Part shown: in pieces, positions 11,520 through 23,467 of the stretch
How positions within the stretch are numbered: position 1 is the stretch's first letter
Layout: each line of letters starts with the position of its first letter
Source of the DNA: Siphonodentalium dalli
Taxonomy: Eukaryota; Mollusca; Scaphopoda; Gadilida; Siphonodentaliidae
Length of the DNA stretch: 64,000 nucleotides
NCBI GenBank assembly: GCA_032622095.1
Contig: CP136068.1
Location: 111,737,546 to 111,801,545 of the forward strand
Direction of reading: 5' to 3'
Made by a program: the position numbers and the translations under genes
The notes under the pieces: generated by a model
The model's input: the letters and a program-made list of their open reading frames with translations, nothing else
Database searches by the model: none
Told to the model about the DNA's origin: nothing

Positions 11520-12445
11520 AATAGTTTATAAGTTAATAAATTTTGATGCTAATGGGCCAGAGTAGCCACATAATATTATACCTGTCAGTTCAGGTTCAAC
11601 GTTCCGACCGTTTCCGTAAAAAACATGGACATAATCCCAAAAGAGGTGTTCGGCAAAATTCATACTGTATCCCTTAAAATTAATTTGTCGTGCCCCATAA
11701 GGTTTTGGGACAACCATAATATAAGATTAAGTTGTCCATTGATTAAGTAGCATGTTTAATAACCAAGTGAGTCACAATTTGCTACCATTTCGGAACAGCC
11801 GAGAATAATGTTCGGAATATAAACTTTTTACAAAATTTGGTTGCCATTGTGCATGTAATCTTGAGTAATATTGTCTAAAACACCACATTATGTCATATTT
11901 AAGGCATATCAAAATAAAAAGAACCTTTGATACTAAAGATAGTGATTTTTTGCCGAGTTTGATGCTGTTTGTGATAGAAAAATCCCATAATTCTGGTGAT
12001 TTCAGAATGGTAAATAGTGAAAATGAATCAAGGTGCATAAGAAATGTTGGTATTCAATGTATATAATACGTAATAGTCATTTGTGTACATCACCATAACT
12101 TGTAAGCGGTTGCATGGCACGTTGGGATAATAATTAACATTTTTCCATATTTTGGTGGCCATTTTGACAGCCATTTTGAGCCAAAGTGACAATTTTGGTA
12201 CCATTGAGTTCGAATATCAATAAGATATAGAATGGATCACTTACATTGCACAGTTCTTCCCACTTCTTGGTGAAATGTGACCAGAATCACAAAGGGGATC
12301 TTTTGTAAAATGTTATACCGCGTTTTGTAAAATCGATTTTTTGAGTGATCGGAAGGGTGCGGACCCCAATCAAAATGATATAAAAACCAACTTAGTCCAA
12401 ATTTTTTCTAGGTTGACCCTAAAATTTTAGTTTATCGACCAGACT
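11520..12445. repeat. Arm II, inverted copy of arm I
   Basis: Reverse complement of 8480-9790 lacking the 8546-8930 stretch. By-eye similarity is moderate to high, with small indels. It joins directly to arm III at about 12445, which itself pairs with arm IV, so the arms form a chain rather than one simple foldback. Confidence 0.75.
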
Positions 12446-12449
12446 AAAA

Positions 12450-13510
12450 GTAGATTTTTCAGAGAAGACAACTCTTACCCCTAAAATAAAATGAAAATTT
12501 TCTCGAGAACAAGTGTCAGAGCATAAACACAATATTGTGGTTATAAACTGCACAATATATCGTTTATATTAATAAGAAATGATCAAAAAATGACACGAGA
12601 TAAAAAAACTAGACCAATTTATGAGCTAGTTAGAAAATATTGCGATAAATATTTTGAAATCTCGAAAAATTACTTGGATTTTGAAAAAAAGATGTCACAT
12701 ATAATTGGCTATAACTTTTGAACCACATGGGCTATTGACTCGCAATATGGCTGAAAAATTGCCACATTGACATATAAAAACGATTTTAAAATAATGGAAT
12801 GCCAAGAGTATTGCTGTGCAAATGTGATATGAGCGTAAACTTAACCCCACCCCCTAAAATATAACGTTTGCAGAAAAAACGAATTATGTGGTTTACACTT
12901 AGAATGACACATGTCAAGTTGGTATTGCAAGCATAAACTGAAACAGTGTAGAGAGTGATGAAGGGAATTATAAATAACGGTGTCTGAACGTGATCTAAGA
13001 TTAAAATTTGAAAAATAATTGTGAAAAATGAGAATTTTTACTAATTTCTGTAAAATTTACAACATTGTGATTAAATTTTGATAGGCTATGGTATAACCTC
13101 ACGAGAACACTGGTTTATAATTAGTAAGTTCATAAAACCTCATACGATCACCTTTCTGGCAACTATTTCATATATTTTTCAATTTTTACTTGAATTTTTA
13201 TGGAAAGATTATATTTACATATATTTCAACTGACATGGCTACAAAGGCTTATGAGTGAGAGTTACGTTATACAGAACGGTATTTTCTTATTTGTGCCGCG
13301 CATGTCGGGACATTGATCACAACTCACAATAGACGCGTCATTATATACATGCGCTCCATATTTGACAATAAGTTTAGGATGGCATCCAAAACGGCCAACA
13401 AAATCCAAGTTTCTCACACTTTCCGTCACAAACGTGACAGTTCGTTATCTGGGGACAAGAGTATTGTTAATCATGAGTTCACTAGTAACCGTAAAGAAAC
13501 CGAAGAACCC
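12450..13510. repeat. Arm III, inverted to arm IV
   Basis: Shared inverted words with 16560-17420 include AAAAATTACTTGGATTTTGA, CACATATAATTGGCTATAAC, TAAACTTAACCCCACCCCCT and AAACAGTGTAGAG. Non-coding and AT-rich. Confidence 0.75.
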
Positions 13511-16500
13511 TACTATTGTTTCAATTAATATAAGATAATGAGTAATCGATTGTCTTAAGAACTATATATATACTCATTTATCGGGGAATACTTGATAAAA
13601 GTCAATGTATAGAAAGAGTAAAACAATCATCACTAACATGTGCCTTTTTTGGTTCAGTTTAGATAATTAATATCAATTTAATATATATTTTTTTGTGAAG
13701 AAAATTGAAATTGTATGCCCAAATTACCAGCGTCCAATGTCAAGTTACCAACCTCTGGTGTAAAATGTGTTCAGGTGAAATATTTTATATTAACGAAATT
13801 AGTTGTTATACAGAGGATGTTTTTGTCAATAAAGAAATTACTTTTCCAGTATATAATATTGTGTTGCCAAACAGTTTTCAAGGCATGCTACTACTTCCTT
13901 TCTATAATTTGAGTATCTATAGTCCTTACATGTTATCTCAATCTGCTCGTCCTAAGAGTCGTTAAAATTTACCCTATTTCGGTTACTGTAGACATGCTCA
14001 CATACATCGTTACATGGTTAGTCTGTGGTGAAACAAGATCATTTGTTAGATTCACATGAATCTTTGCAGCCAAAGCTCAGTAGTTACAGTAGATCGGGAG
14101 GAAGTATTATCCGTCTGGTTTGTAGGACTCAACCAAAGAGCGACCAGCCATGGCTGTCAGGACATGGTACACCAGGCTGGGGAGTTAGTATGATGTGCCA
14201 ATCACTGATATAGTTCGCACGAAGATATGTTAATGTGATTTCTTAAGGAGTATGTGGCTGCTGGTGGTAGAAGATGTGTTCCAGTTCTCGGTTATGCAAC
14301 ATAAGAACGTGTGCATTAATTTTTCGAATTGACGACATTATGGCTCATCATAATATAGCCCACATGCAACTCTTGGTAGGATATATAGTGTCATCGTCAA
14401 CATTAATAGATTGCACAAATTGATGCAAAAGTCGAATCACATTTTAGTGCTTTTGACTATTAAGTCAAACAGCTTCATTTTATAGGTGTTTGTGAATGTC
14501 GTAGCCTGTCAACACGTGACTTCGAGAAATGTTTCACACACCTCTTGTACAATACTGTCCGCTATGTCGTTCTCGGAAATGGCATATGACCTATTTTTGG
14601 TTTCAGTATGAAGAATTATCCTAGCTCCTATTCATCGAGAAACATAACATTCTAGTATTTCGACATGTACGTCAGGGGGATAAAACAATAATTAGCTTCC
14701 GACCCAGGCGTGCTGCATTGGCTGCATATAACAGCATACCTGTATCCGCTTCCTCGTGGTAACAAACTAGCACGATATAAGGAATTAACTATAATCGAAC
14801 GTCGCCATTCACGGACAGTATCGCGTGACATTCGACATAATGGCAAACATAATTCAGTGTTTTTGAAACAGCATGTAGATTCTGCACTCGACCATTCGCG
14901 CAAAATAGCCTGTCAAGGAGTCTTTGTTATCATCACCTGATAAATATTTGGCAATGTCTGGAACTGTGTCATGGACACAGGATATGTGAAGCCTTGCCTG
15001 AATACCAGGATTGTATTCTCGGGTTGCAGGAAAACGGTCGCATAATGACTTATTTTCTGAAAAAGAAGTGCAATGTATCATACAATGCAACAACTTCAAC
15101 AATCTACTAATATTGATGATGATCTACCTGCCACATCCTGCCAATTTTTTGTTATATGCTTTGTGTGACATGCCGACGTGTAATCAAGTCGATGAATTAC
15201 GAGAAATTTGCTTCTGTTTTAAAACAGGAACAATAACACAAAATGTAGACTTCTTAAGCAACACGTTTTTCGTGCAAACTCTCAGACAATTTTGATTTTT
15301 GAGACAGTGCAATTTTTTTTTGGATTGGGTGGGATACGAACCCCGGCCCGATCCAAACAAATTTTCACTGTCTCAAAAATCAAATTTGCTTCTAAAAATA
15401 GGCGCCTGGTGTGTTGTATAGTCCCAAGCATGTTTAAAGGGCAATGCTCGGCATGTTTCGGAGGCATACACATATAACATTGCTACTGTGCTATATCTCC
15501 TACATATATATCAGACAATTACTTGGCACAAAAACTCACACCCATTCTGGAATGTCATGTCCTTATAAGCCTATGTAATTTGGGCTCCATATATAGCCAT
15601 ACGTTGTGTGGCATATATAACCATAGCCCTGTCTATAGTGCACGAGATACATGATTATGGTTATATAATAACAACACTAGTCATAATGAAATGAGGTGTC
15701 CCTAAAGTATGTCCCTTTACATATATGCCCGTTTAGGTGTCATGTAAATACTGCTATCCACTTGACGCAGAGCGGGAATAGTCAGCACCCAGATGCACAT
15801 GCATAAGAACAAATCTATAACCAACGATGGTGCAAGATTCAGGCGTAATCATGATCGGTCAGTCCACTTATATTGTCCCTTTCATGCGTGTCGGGTTCAT
15901 ATCATAGATCAACACCATGCTACTATTATAATCTTCGTATTGTTGACAAATCCAAATGATTTCAGTTGACCCAGAATATATACACACAAGCTGGACAGAA
16001 ACATAACAGCTAAATAGAGTCAAACGTTTTCCTATAAATCATGAAGTACTGAACCTTTTGACATGCAGTGTATCTGATCGACCACGGTGGCCCGGTCCGT
16101 CCCCCAGCGGCAATATATCATCAAGCCATGGGAGTTCTGCTTGTCTCCCTCAAGGTTGAAAATTGGTCTGGCTAAAATGACCTCGACACAAAAGTACCGA
16201 TATAGAAAGCATAGTTACCGTGCATGAGATATATTGGTGCATGAGATTATATGGATTGGTTTTCCAAGACGGCCATCGGTGGTCGCTGCGTGAGGGGCCC
16301 GGAAGTCCAACACACCAACAACGCATTGATGGCTCTTCATTTGCAATTGGTTTGATACGAAGTGTTGTTATTTGACCGCCGACATGTCAGCCGACATGTC
16401 AGGATGTACTGGTGTATGAAATGTGAGGATATATGCATGGAATAACCGAAGTAGTGCCAATTTTGACATAACTGACTACACTGAGGATGATCAGAGTTAT

Positions 16501-16559
16501 TGGGCATTTTCGTCAATCAATTACTCATCACAATAAAAGAGTTGAGACAAGACATCAGG
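13511..16559. other. Unique-looking loop of the inverted-repeat complex
   Basis: About 3 kb with no recognised coding exon, RNA gene or repeat family apart from a short inverted repeat at 15288-15392. Open frames here (up to 94 codons) show no motif, codon bias or splice context that I can support. Confidence 0.5.
15288..15392 (-). repeat. Short inverted repeat with a pol III B-box-like core
   Basis: TTTTGATTTTTGAGACAGTG (15289-15308) is inverted at about 15365-15385. The loop, read on the minus strand, contains GGGGTTCGTATCCC, close to the tRNA B-box consensus GGTTCGANTCC. No A box at the expected distance was found, so this is at most a decayed SINE or tRNA-derived fragment. Confidence 0.35.
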
Positions 16560-17575
16560 GTTTGTTGAGGAGCATCAGTGAATGCATTTCTTAATGGACA
16601 ATTCCCTTATTCCCATACGACGAACCCAGTTAAATTTGTGCCGGTAAGTTTGAAAATGTTCGATGTTGGTAGCCGTTTTGGACGCCATCTTAAAACAATT
16701 ATCAAACATGAAGTGTCCGATGATGTATATATCGTCATTTGTTTCTAGTGCCACAAAATGCGCCACAGAATATGAAAATACCTCCCTGTAAAACGTGAGT
16801 CTCACTCATTAGCCTTAAAGTTTGGTAGCCATATATGACCGGTTGAAATATATATATAATCGACTTTGTACAAAAATTCAAATAAATTAAAAAAAAATAT
16901 GAAATATTCGACAAAAAAACGATCATGTGAGGTATTATGAATTTACAAATTCTGGATCAGTATCCTCGAGTGATTTTCCATACCCATATCAAAATTGTAT
17001 CACAATGTTGTAAAATTTTGAGAAATTAGTGAAATTTACAAATTTTCACTATTCCCCCACCCCCCCAAATTTTCATCTTAGAACACAATCGGACAAGGTT
17101 GTTTATAATTCACCTTCATCAAGCTCTACACTGTTTCATTTTATGCCCATAGAGCCTTGTTTGCATGCGGCATTCTAAGTGTGAACTATACAATTCATTT
17201 TTCTGAGAAAATTATATTTTAGGGGGTGGGGTTAAGTTTACGCACACAGCGCATTTTCACTTAAACATAATTGGCAGTCAATCACACAAATTGTTTTGCT
17301 AGGTCTTTGGGGCAATTTTTGAGATATGTTGTGCGTCAATAGCAAGTTATAGCCAATTATATGTGACTCTGATTGTCAAAATCCAAGTAATTTTTGTCTT
17401 CACTGAAAAAACTATTTTGGGACACATTCTGAAGCGGGCAACAAGCAAATTCGGATGCATCATATGATGACATTTAATTTGATATATTAAAACCTTTGTT
17501 TGGGGGGGGGGGGGGTGGGTTGCAGCCAACTTCTAAAGTAGAGGCTTTCTGAGAATTGGTCCACGGACTAAGATT
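16560..17575. repeat. Arm IV, closing arm of the composite complex
   Basis: Inverse of 12450-13510 (inner part) plus inverse of 8345-8480 (outer part, ending GGTCCACGGACTAA). A run of 14 G near 17503-17516 lies in the outer segment. Arm IV thus joins sequences that are 4 kb apart on the other side, showing that one ancestral element was split or shuffled. Confidence 0.75.
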
Positions 17576-18234
17576 AATAGCGACCAAATAAATATCAAAT
17601 ACATGAACAAAGTAACAATTATACGCTTGTTTGCTTTCATGTCTCGCTGAGGAATGCGAAACTGTTAAAAGAGTGGTAACTCCATTATGAGAAGGAGTTT
17701 ACTAGAGTACTGCCCCGTTGGCTTTGTCGTTTTGTAAAGTTGACGAGCGACCCACTTTTTGCATTGAACGTCGGCGGGCCAAAAGTGAGTTGCAGAACAT
17801 CACCTACGTTAATTACACACGGGTTAGTAACGAAGAGACTTCACGGGACTATCTTGTTTTTTATGCATAAATTTCCGATAGCGTTGAATAATGAGAACGA
17901 TCACTGCTGTCAGATGCAGGTCGGCGTCGATCAAAAAGTTTTCATCAGGTTACTGGTATTGCTGGGGCGATATTTTGTGGCAGCTCCCCTTGACTCCCAG
18001 GGGAATCTCTAACTGTGATGTCTTCCAAATGTAATTCGTCACAATAAGCTCTCTGGGAGGCTGTTTCCTTTACAGCAATAGGCGATTATTTCGGGGATGG
18101 CTAAGAGATAGGTTATTTCCCATCAAAAGGGTTGTTTGCAGAGGACTCACAAAATTGCAAGATGCCACGGGAGATGCAAGATTGACATTGGTTTATATAA
18201 AGCAAGGAATTTTGTAGCGAATTCATTCATTTTA
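17576..18234. other. Gene-free stretch
   Basis: No recognisable coding exon, RNA or repeat family. Lies downstream, in the minus-strand sense, of the ORF remnant at 18235-19455. Confidence 0.4.
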
Positions 18235-19455
18235 TTAAAGGTTTTTGTACTCAAAACATCGACGGCCTTTTCGATGAACGTTAGAAATTCCGTTGTTGTT
18301 CCTGCGTCGCTCTATCCGTATAGGTGTAACCTTTTTCTTCATTCTGTCACTAAGTGAAACAATCGATCCAGATTGTCTAGCTATTTTCCTGTCTAGCTCA
18401 TTACACCTTTGCTCTAGCTCTGTTCCATCCTTGGATACATGTTTGTGATCACGCTTATTGCACATTTTAAAATCGGTCAAATCCGATGAAATTCCACTTG
18501 CGAATCTATATAAATGTTCATTATATATTTCAAAAATGTTATTAACTTTTATTCCACACGAGTCACGAGAGAAGGGATCGACGAGACTGTTGATAACTTA
18601 TTTTCTATGGAAACTAAACGTGATTCAAAGTTTGTAATCGTTCCTCTAAGAGGTGGAAGCTCACGCAGTACATCCTGTGTCGTGGAGCTTTGATCTTCCT
18701 TCATCAGTAACATATCCTTCTGAATTCCAAGTAGAGATGAAGCCAAAGATGGCACATGTGAGGAGTTAATACTGACTGGGGTGTCAGTCTTCGATGCTGA
18801 AAAGTTTGATGGACTGTGGCGTGATTTGCTTTTACTGATCATTTCTGATAAAACTTCGGAGTCACCGTCCACCGAGAAACATACTAGATTATAAATGTCC
18901 GATGCAAGTTTAGACGACACTGATTTAGCGGAAACATGAGTGGATTTGATTCTTTTCTTAACCCTTTCAGTGCCAGGTCCGATTTTTGTATCAACCCATA
19001 TACCCTGTACCAATGCATTCTCTTATATATGCGAGTCGACCACAGGTCGCCTCGCATATATAAGAGAATGCATTGGCCTAACAATTATTCATCATTTGTT
19101 ATTATTTTTTACAATTTTTTACAATTTTAATAATTTTTTCTTATATTCTTTAACAGACTTATTTTGTAGGTTTAGTGCCAGGGAATCTTACGTTTTTCAT
19201 GGGCATCAAAATTATTACTATGAATACTTGGTGGTAGTTTTGAGTTATAACATGCCCCTAAGGTTTTATCCAGTTTGTTTTTAAATTCGCTATAGCATGC
19301 TTAAGCATACCCAAAACTAATTCAACCCAAAAACAAATAAATGAGATCGGCCCCTGACACTGAAAGGGTTAAGGAGAGAATCGACATCAAGTGAGAACAA
19401 CGAACTCGTTTTGACTTCGATAAATATAAAGTGTATCATTCAAGAGATTATACTT
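18235..19455 (-). pseudogene. Coiled-coil-like ORF remnant (possible LINE ORF1), split by a MITE and frameshifted
   Basis: On the minus strand an open frame enters from about 19440, is interrupted by the TTAA element (18958-19372), and resumes at 18957 (KKRIKSTHVSAKSV). Deleting the element with one TTAA joins the two parts in frame. The frame stays open to about 18549 (VTRVE then stop); the continuing frame (NNIFEIYNEHLYRF, then ELEQRCNELDRKIARQSGSI) is shifted by one base and runs to 18235. Heptad-like spacing in ESRLVSIENKL and in ELEQRCNELDRKIA suggests a coiled coil. Such proteins precede the RT ORF in many LINEs, but no EN or RT follows here. It could also be a host gene exon. Confidence 0.5.
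18958..19372. mobile_element. TTAA element with single hairpin, CCCTTTCAGTGCC termini
   Basis: It starts TTAA-CCCTTTCAGTGCCAGG and ends CCTGACACTGAAAGGG-TTAA. It contains one hairpin (about 19010-19078) of the same type as the 300-696 family and a similar AT-rich spacer, but the termini and the rest differ. Insertion inside an ORF with duplication of TTAA is shown by the ORF closing in frame when the element is taken out. A piggyBac-type non-autonomous element. Confidence 0.85.
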
Positions 19456-19869
19456 TTTTTTAAATCCGGAAATTGGGTATACAATTGTGAAAACGGTATC
19501 AGAATGGTATAACAATTTGTCGAACGATATTAGAAGAATTGCAAACAAACAAAACATGCATAAATGACATTTATTATATTTTGATCAAATTTTTACGTCA
19601 ATATATAATTCATATCCCCACTCCCAGAAGGACGAACGAGTTATCATACTCTCAAGATGTTATCCTGCCCACAACACCAGATGCGTCATGCGTCAATCGT
19701 TGCGTCATTCGCTATCATTGAGCGTTATTTTAACATAAATGGCTGGTGAGTGGTGATGTTGTATAGCTTTAAACACGACGTGTTAAAACCTGTGTTTCGT
19801 TGTGGTCTGGGTCGTAATCTGGTATAGAGAATATAATAAACAGTCAATTCTTCTGACCAACGTGTTCTC
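19373..19869. other. Gene-free stretch before the duplicated segment
   Basis: Besides the first codons of the remnant ORF (19373 to about 19440), nothing recognisable is seen. The sequence does not match the flank of the second duplicate copy, so 19870 is a true boundary of the duplication. Confidence 0.5.
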
Positions 19870-22622
19870 CTCTCGTGAGATGCGAGGATCATATTCACTC
19901 GGCTGCATGGTGCCTCGTATCCATGATCATCCGCATCTCACTTGAGGCGAAAAACCGTATGCTACTCAGAACAGTTAAATGTTGTCTATGTAACTAATAC
20001 AAACACAGTTTCTACACAATTCAAGATACCTGTCGTTATGGTGACCGGGACAGAAACATGGTGAAAATGTACATGTCTTGCTGTAAACTCGTCATTCCTA
20101 TCAACACAAAAAAGTGAAAGTTAACTTATAACTCCACATTTATACGACTGTCACAGACAAGTGGGTGAATTGGGTGACCAACCGTTAGAAAGGACGTGGG
20201 TCGACGTGATGTTCTAGTGGTAAGTGACGAGTTGGTAGGTCTTCGGTAGATAACTTTAATTGTGATGAGGCAATATCAAGCATGAATGATGGGCAACAAT
20301 TGTACATACATGTATAGCTGGACATATAAGTAAATAATGATGATAACTTTGAAAATGTGGAACTCGCATCGTAAAAACTCATGTAAACTCAGAAGAGCGA
20401 TACCCCCATAGAGCTTGCTTCTGACCTATCGTTCCTAAAATCTCCGAATGCCACAGAATTCTCAAGTCACAAGACTAATTAATATTATGTAATAATACAA
20501 TCCAGCTGACCAAATATGTAAGGATGAAATATACCAAGTACCTACGAAATATCTACACCCAAAATAAAGTTTAGTCCAACTTGTTGGGTTATCCAAAGTT
20601 GGGTTATTGGTTGGGTCAAATTCCAGAAGTTGGGTTCAATTATTGGTTAGATTAGTTTAGTTAATAATCACTGGTTTTCAGTTGCGGTTTTGATACCGAG
20701 TTGCTGGATGTGCACGAGCTCTCTTTGTCCTATTTTCTTCCCTTCATTGGTATCAAACTCAAATAATTATACAATGAAGACATCTATTATGTCGGAATTA
20801 TATAGTTGTAGTATTGCTTCTGTATTTGGTACAAGTATTCTATTGGTGTATGTTGTTAATTTATTCCCAAAAAGGAAGTCATCATATGTCACACCTCGTT
20901 TCGGACTTTCATGTTACATACTATAGGTTCGAAGTCTGGTTTAATTCAATATCTCTCCTCTATTCAGAAGTTTTGGTCATATACAAATCCATTCAAACGG
21001 TAATTAATGACCAGAATCTCAGATGACATGGTCAAAACCCATTCATTTAGATGAAATATAATTATATTGACATAGGTTTTCTCTAGCGCCATGTTTTGTT
21101 CCTTCAAACCCAACGTTTGGTTAATTTAACCCAACATTTGGTTACAAAGTTGGGATTACGTAACCCAATATTTGGTTACTTTTTTCTAACCCAGCTAGTT
21201 TAGTAAACAGCTCTAACTCAACGTTTAGTAGGATTCGGTTGACTAAACGTTGGTTTAGAGTCTTTAGAGTTTTTGTTAGTGTAAGGTAAATTCCGTGGGT
21301 TCAGGGTTGTTATTTGTAGGTGGGGTATAATGTATCAGTATTTCCGTCCACATTCTGAAAATTAAGAAGACGTTCAGTATACACAGTCCCTTGGGGGAAA
21401 ATACGAGATATACAAATTTATTATACGTTTGCCTATAAAATAGCGGAAAATTGCCGAAATGCAATGGTCGTACGTATCTCTTAGTATAGAAGCTACAGTG
21501 AAATACGATTTTGCTATGTCACAATAGCTTTTTGTTATTTCACTGTACATGCAGCTTGCCGAATGGAATCATGACGTCGTCACTTCATAGCGGTTTGCTA
21601 CATATCAGCTGATCGATATCAGACCTTTGGGTCAATCAGGTGTTGCTTTTCGTGAATTGTTTAACCCTTTACCCAACAGAAGGGCCCTGTGCCAATGCAT
21701 TCTCTTATATATGCGAGTCGACCATAGGTCGCCTCGCATATATAAGAGAATGCATTGGCTTAACACATTAAAAATTATAAAATTGTTAAAGAATGTAAGA
21801 AAAAATGGTAAAAAGTGTTAAAAAAAGATTTTTTTTAGGCCAATGCATTCTCTTATATATGCGAGGCGACCTATGGTCGACTCGCATATATAAGAGAATG
21901 CATTGGCACATGGTATAACTGTAACTATCACAATGTGGTCAAGGAGCCGGTTCCAATGATATCCATATTTGTATGGTTCTATTGAGACAGACTGAAGATA
22001 TTTTAGGCTGTTGAAGCTTTATTTGGCCGGTTTTGACCGTTTTGTTGGGTAAAGGGTTAATTTGTTGTGCTATTAAACATGAGAATGCTGCATTTTGTGA
22101 TTGAATACCTGAAATATCTCAATCGTGTCTGGAAAGAAATATCGATTTTTCAATCGCGGCTTGCATGAGATATATTGGTATTCAAACAAAAACTGTAAGT
22201 ATTCTCTATATATACGATACCAACGACAAGACTCAGGTGTCCAATTTTGGCAAAAACACATATCCCTACTAAGTTTACGAAATCAGTAATCTTACAAAAT
22301 ATATAACCAAATCAAAGCAACGAGAATTATAAGTAAACAGTGCCTTGTTTCCCAGAGAATTTTGATTTGTCGCACAATCAGAAAATGCATGTAATACATT
22401 AAACGATTGTATCACCACTTTACCTTTTTCTATCAGAGTATACATGTAAGTGATATACCATTTTGAAGACAGATTAATCGGGACATTTCAGATGATTAAT
22501 CACATGCATGGGTTCATATGAATGCCCGAGCTGCACGTAGTACGTCGTTTGAATGAAAGTACGTTATAGAAGAGTAGATACAAACTATAGCCATGTCTTT
22601 ATCGCGCATTTATAACAATACT
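19870..22622. repeat. Duplicated segment X, copy A
   Basis: About 2.75 kb nearly identical by eye to 27691-30436 in the same orientation. It starts at CTCTCGTGAGATGCG, where a stem of about 16 bp (TGAGATGCG.GGATCAT against ATGATC..CGCATCTCA, 19874-19940) forms a hairpin at the very edge. It contains a field of GTTGGGTTA / TAACCCAAC words (20580-21260), the TTAA MITE at the same place in both copies, and ends in the first 34-bp minisatellite unit. No coding frame is conserved. Confidence 0.9.
21661..22060. mobile_element. TTAA MITE, copy 2, nested in segment X copy A
   Basis: Same termini and two hairpins as the copy at 300-696, flanked by TTAA. An empty version of the insertion site, with a single TTAA, is at 53862-53922. 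Present in both X copies, so it inserted before the duplication. Confidence 0.9.
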
Positions 22623-23371
22623 AGCCATGTCTTTATCGCGCATTTATAACAATACTAGCCATGTCTTTATCGCGCATGTATAAGAATACTAGCCATGTCT
22701 TTATCGCGCATTTATAACAATACTAGCCAAGTCTTTATCGCGCATTTATAACAATACTAGCCATGTCTTTATCGCGCATTTATAACAATACTAGCCATGT
22801 CTTTATCGCGCATTTATAACAATACTAGACATGTCTTTATCGCGCATTTATAACAATACTAGCCATGTCTTTATCGCGCATTTATAACAATACTAGACAT
22901 GTCTTTATCGCGCATTTATAACAATACTAGCCATGTCTTTATCGCGCATTTATAACAATACTAGCCATGTCTTTATCGCGCATTTATAACAATACTAGCC
23001 ATGTCTTTATCGCGCATTTATAGCAGTACTAGCCATGTCTTTATCGCGCATTTATAACACTACTAGCCATGTCTTTATCGCGCATTTATAGCAGTACTAG
23101 CCATGTCTTTATCGCGCATTTATAACAATACTATTCATGTCTTTATCGCGCATTTATAACAATACTAGCCATGTCTTTATCGCGCATTTATAACAATACT
23201 AGCCATGTCTTTATCGCGCATTTATAACAATACTAGCCATGTCTTTATCGCGCATTTATAACAATACTAGCCATGTCTTTATCGGGCATTTATAACAATA
23301 CTAGCCATGTCTTTATCGCGCATTTATAACAATACTAGCCATGTCTTTATCGCGCATTTATAACAATACTA
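22589..23371. repeat. 34-bp minisatellite, 23 units
   Basis: Units of 34 bp, TAGCCATGTCTTTATCGCGC followed by ATTTATAACAATAC, repeat 23 times without spacers. Most units are identical; variants include TAGACATG, TAGCAGTAC, TATTCATG and one CGGGCATT. Segment X copy B carries exactly one unit at the same position. The right edge abuts the 3' end of the minus-strand LINE. The low divergence shows recent expansion. Confidence 0.97.
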
Positions 23372-23467
23372 GCTATATATTTATTGTGGACCTCCTGTTT
23401 GGAGAAGAATATGTATAGTTCATGTAAATATAACAACAATATACAAAGTCGTGGGTTGATAATGTGA

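Noticed and set aside
20185-20382. 65-codon minus-strand frame conserved in both X copies (also 28007-28204)
   Set aside because: Conservation is explained by the recent duplication; no domain, start context or codon evidence.
22589-23371. CRISPR-like regular array
   Set aside because: 34-bp units are directly joined with no unique spacers, and the context is animal DNA; it is a minisatellite.
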